Source: Frigoribacterium sp. PvP032 (GTDB lineage Bacteria > Actinomycetota > Actinomycetes > Actinomycetales > Microbacteriaceae). Taken from it: a stretch of 64,000 bases of DNA. A program made the position numbers and the translations under genes. The DNA lies in contig NZ_JAFIBM010000001.1 in the NCBI RefSeq assembly GCF_017833035.1, forward strand, positions 1,240,001 through 1,304,000, given 5' to 3'. The notes beneath the pieces were generated by a model. The model worked only from the letters and a program-made list of their open reading frames with translations. It was not told the origin of the DNA and did not search any database. Positions 63,010-64,000 of this stretch are shown one piece after another. Within the stretch, counting starts at the first letter, position 1. Every line of letters begins with the position of its first letter.

Positions 63010-64000
63010 ATGAGCGAGCAGGACGCGACCCCCGACGACCGCCCCTCCGACGACGGCACCCCCGCCGTGGCTGCGGAGGCGGCCCGGCCGCGCGACGTCC
63101 GCGCGTCGGCCGCGCGCCTCCTGCGGGAGCACCCTCGCACCACGCTCGTGACCGCCGGCGTCCTCGCGTTCGCCCTGCTCGGCGGCGGCGCGGTCGCCGC
63201 CGGCGCCGCGACGGCCCCCGACGCCCCTGCTCCCTCGAGTGCGCTGGCAGGCGGAGACGCCACCGCGGACGCCGCAGAGCCGACCGAGGTCGTCACCGTC
63301 ACGCCGGACCCGACGACGGCGCCCGATCCTCAGCGGGCAGCCCCCGCCGCCGTGCCGCCCGCGACCAAGCTGCGCACCTGCTCCGTGGCCGCCGCCGCCG
63401 CCGACCCGCGCCTCGCCCAGTTCGAGGGCTCGGTCGTCAACGCCGCGACGGGCGAGGTCCTCTTCGACCGGAACGGGTCCACCCCGGCCCGGACCGGCAG
63501 CGTCCTGAAGACCCTGACGAGCGCCGTCGCGCTCTCCGTCCTCGGCGCAGACCACCGCCTGACGACCACGGTCACGGGCGACCCCGCGAGCGGCACGATC
63601 GCCCTCGTCGGCGGCGGCGACGCCACCCTCAGCGCGACGGGCCGCAGCGTGTACTCGGGGGCGCCGACGCTCAGCGACCTCGCGGGGCAGGTGGCCGCCT
63701 CCCTCGGCGGTCAGCCGGTCTCGCAGATCACGCTCGACGCGACCTGGTGGAGCCAGGCCGACAAGTGGGACCCGTCGTGGAAGCGCACCGAGCAGACCAT
63801 CGGCTACCACAGCGAGGTGACGGCGCTGATGGTCGACGGCGACCGTGCCGACCCGTCGGCGAACACGAGCCCGCGCAGCACCGACCCGGTCGGACGAGCG
63901 GGCGAGGCGTTCCGCGCCGCGCTCGTGGCGGCGGGCGTCTCGGGCGCCGGGTCGGCGTCGATCTCCCAGGGCACGGCGAGCAGCGCGACGGTGCTCGGCT
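63010..64000 (+). CDS. dacB: D-alanyl-D-alanine carboxypeptidase, PBP4 type (3' end outside window)
   Basis: The first 330 residues of a class C low-molecular-weight PBP. A 44-residue acidic cytoplasmic tail precedes one TM (about 45-68). A Thr/Pro/Ala-rich spacer leads to the catalytic domain, with the nucleophile motif S164-V-L-K167 in RTGSVLKTLTSA and the family block IALVGGGDATLS near 197-208. SxN and KTG motifs would lie beyond the window. The enzyme trims D-Ala from peptidoglycan stem peptides or acts as endopeptidase. The ATG follows TAGGAT by seven bases. In actinobacteria this gene commonly precedes tilS, hpt and ftsH, which are not visible here. Confidence 0.9.
   Translation, partial: MSEQDATPDDRPSDDGTPAVAAEAARPRDVRASAARLLREHPRTTLVTAGVLAFALLGGGAVAAGAATAPDAPAPSSALAGGDATADAAEPTEVVTVTPDPTTAPDPQRAAPAAVPPATKLRTCSVAAAAADPRLAQFEGSVVNAATGEVLFDRNGSTPARTGSVLKTLTSAVALSVLGADHRLTTTVTGDPASGTIALVGGGDATLSATGRSVYSGAPTLSDLAGQVAASLGGQPVSQITLDATWWSQADKWDPSWKRTEQTIGYHSEVTALMVDGDRADPSANTSPRSTDPVGRAGEAFRAALVAAGVSGAGSASISQGTASSATVLG

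Overview
The window is a 64 kb stretch of a high-GC actinobacterial chromosome. Gene content fits the family Microbacteriaceae: dnaX-recR followed by lysC-asd, a Tad-type pilus locus beside acs with a 6C RNA, a DUF3105/DUF305 pair, Mqo, leaderless starts behind TANNNT boxes, many GTG starts, and no CCA encoded on the tRNAs. The genus is not decided by the sequence. I see no insertion sequence, integrase, phage gene or CRISPR array; this is core and light-accessory chromosome.

Layout. 1-4.2 kb: the end of an ABC exporter, then a two-gene unit of a Cache-HAMP class III cyclase-like protein and an MscS channel with a cyclic-nucleotide-binding domain. 4.2-5.6 kb: a DUF3105-DUF305 pair on the minus strand. 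5.8-8.4 kb: transsulfuration genes (cystathionine beta-synthase and gamma-synthase). 8.5-16 kb: an MFS transporter, a LacI regulator and a three-gene monosaccharide ABC importer whose two promoters share one operator motif, then a MOSC protein. 16-21.6 kb: a divergent TetR/Bcr-type pair, a PAP2 phosphatase and a HerA-like ATPase. 21.8-23.7 kb: an S4 RNA-binding protein, tRNA-Ser(GGA), small proteins and a GNAT enzyme. 23.8-28.7 kb: an amino acid permease and pta-ackA. 28.8-31.7 kb: an NAD(P)-binding protein, 4.5S SRP RNA and a SipW/TasA-like export pair lying between ffs and dnaX. 32-38.4 kb: dnaX, recR, DUF1206, lysC (with an internal beta-subunit start) and asd. 38.4-41.9 kb: an SGNH lipoprotein, mqo and a radical SAM gene under a LexA box. 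42-45.8 kb: a histidine kinase, a kinase-like membrane protein, a response regulator and tdk. 46-49.7 kb: tRNA-Pro(CGG), a metallophosphoesterase and a bifunctional PBP with PASTA domains. 49.7-56 kb: DUF4177, Rid, acs, 6C RNA and a compact Tad pilus operon. 56-64 kb: topA-tmk-holB, TetR, tRNA-Thr(CGT), a Gfo/Idh oxidoreductase and the start of a PBP4-type carboxypeptidase.

How the genes work together. Acetate flux is represented from both sides (pta-ackA and acs), with Mqo feeding the respiratory chain. lysC-asd supply the aspartate family and cbs-metB link homocysteine, cystathionine and cysteine. The LacI-ABC unit is a self-contained sugar-uptake regulon. dnaX, recR, topA, holB, tmk and tdk serve replication and nucleotide supply.

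The least explained items are: the cyclase/MscS unit, whose cyclase has lost two canonical catalytic residues and whose channel has an altered cNMP pocket; the signal peptidase that carries its own substrate-like C-terminal part; the kinase-like membrane protein placed between a kinase and its regulator; a dispersed 56-bp intergenic repeat; and in-frame 15-bp tandem repeats that duplicate stop codons at gene ends.
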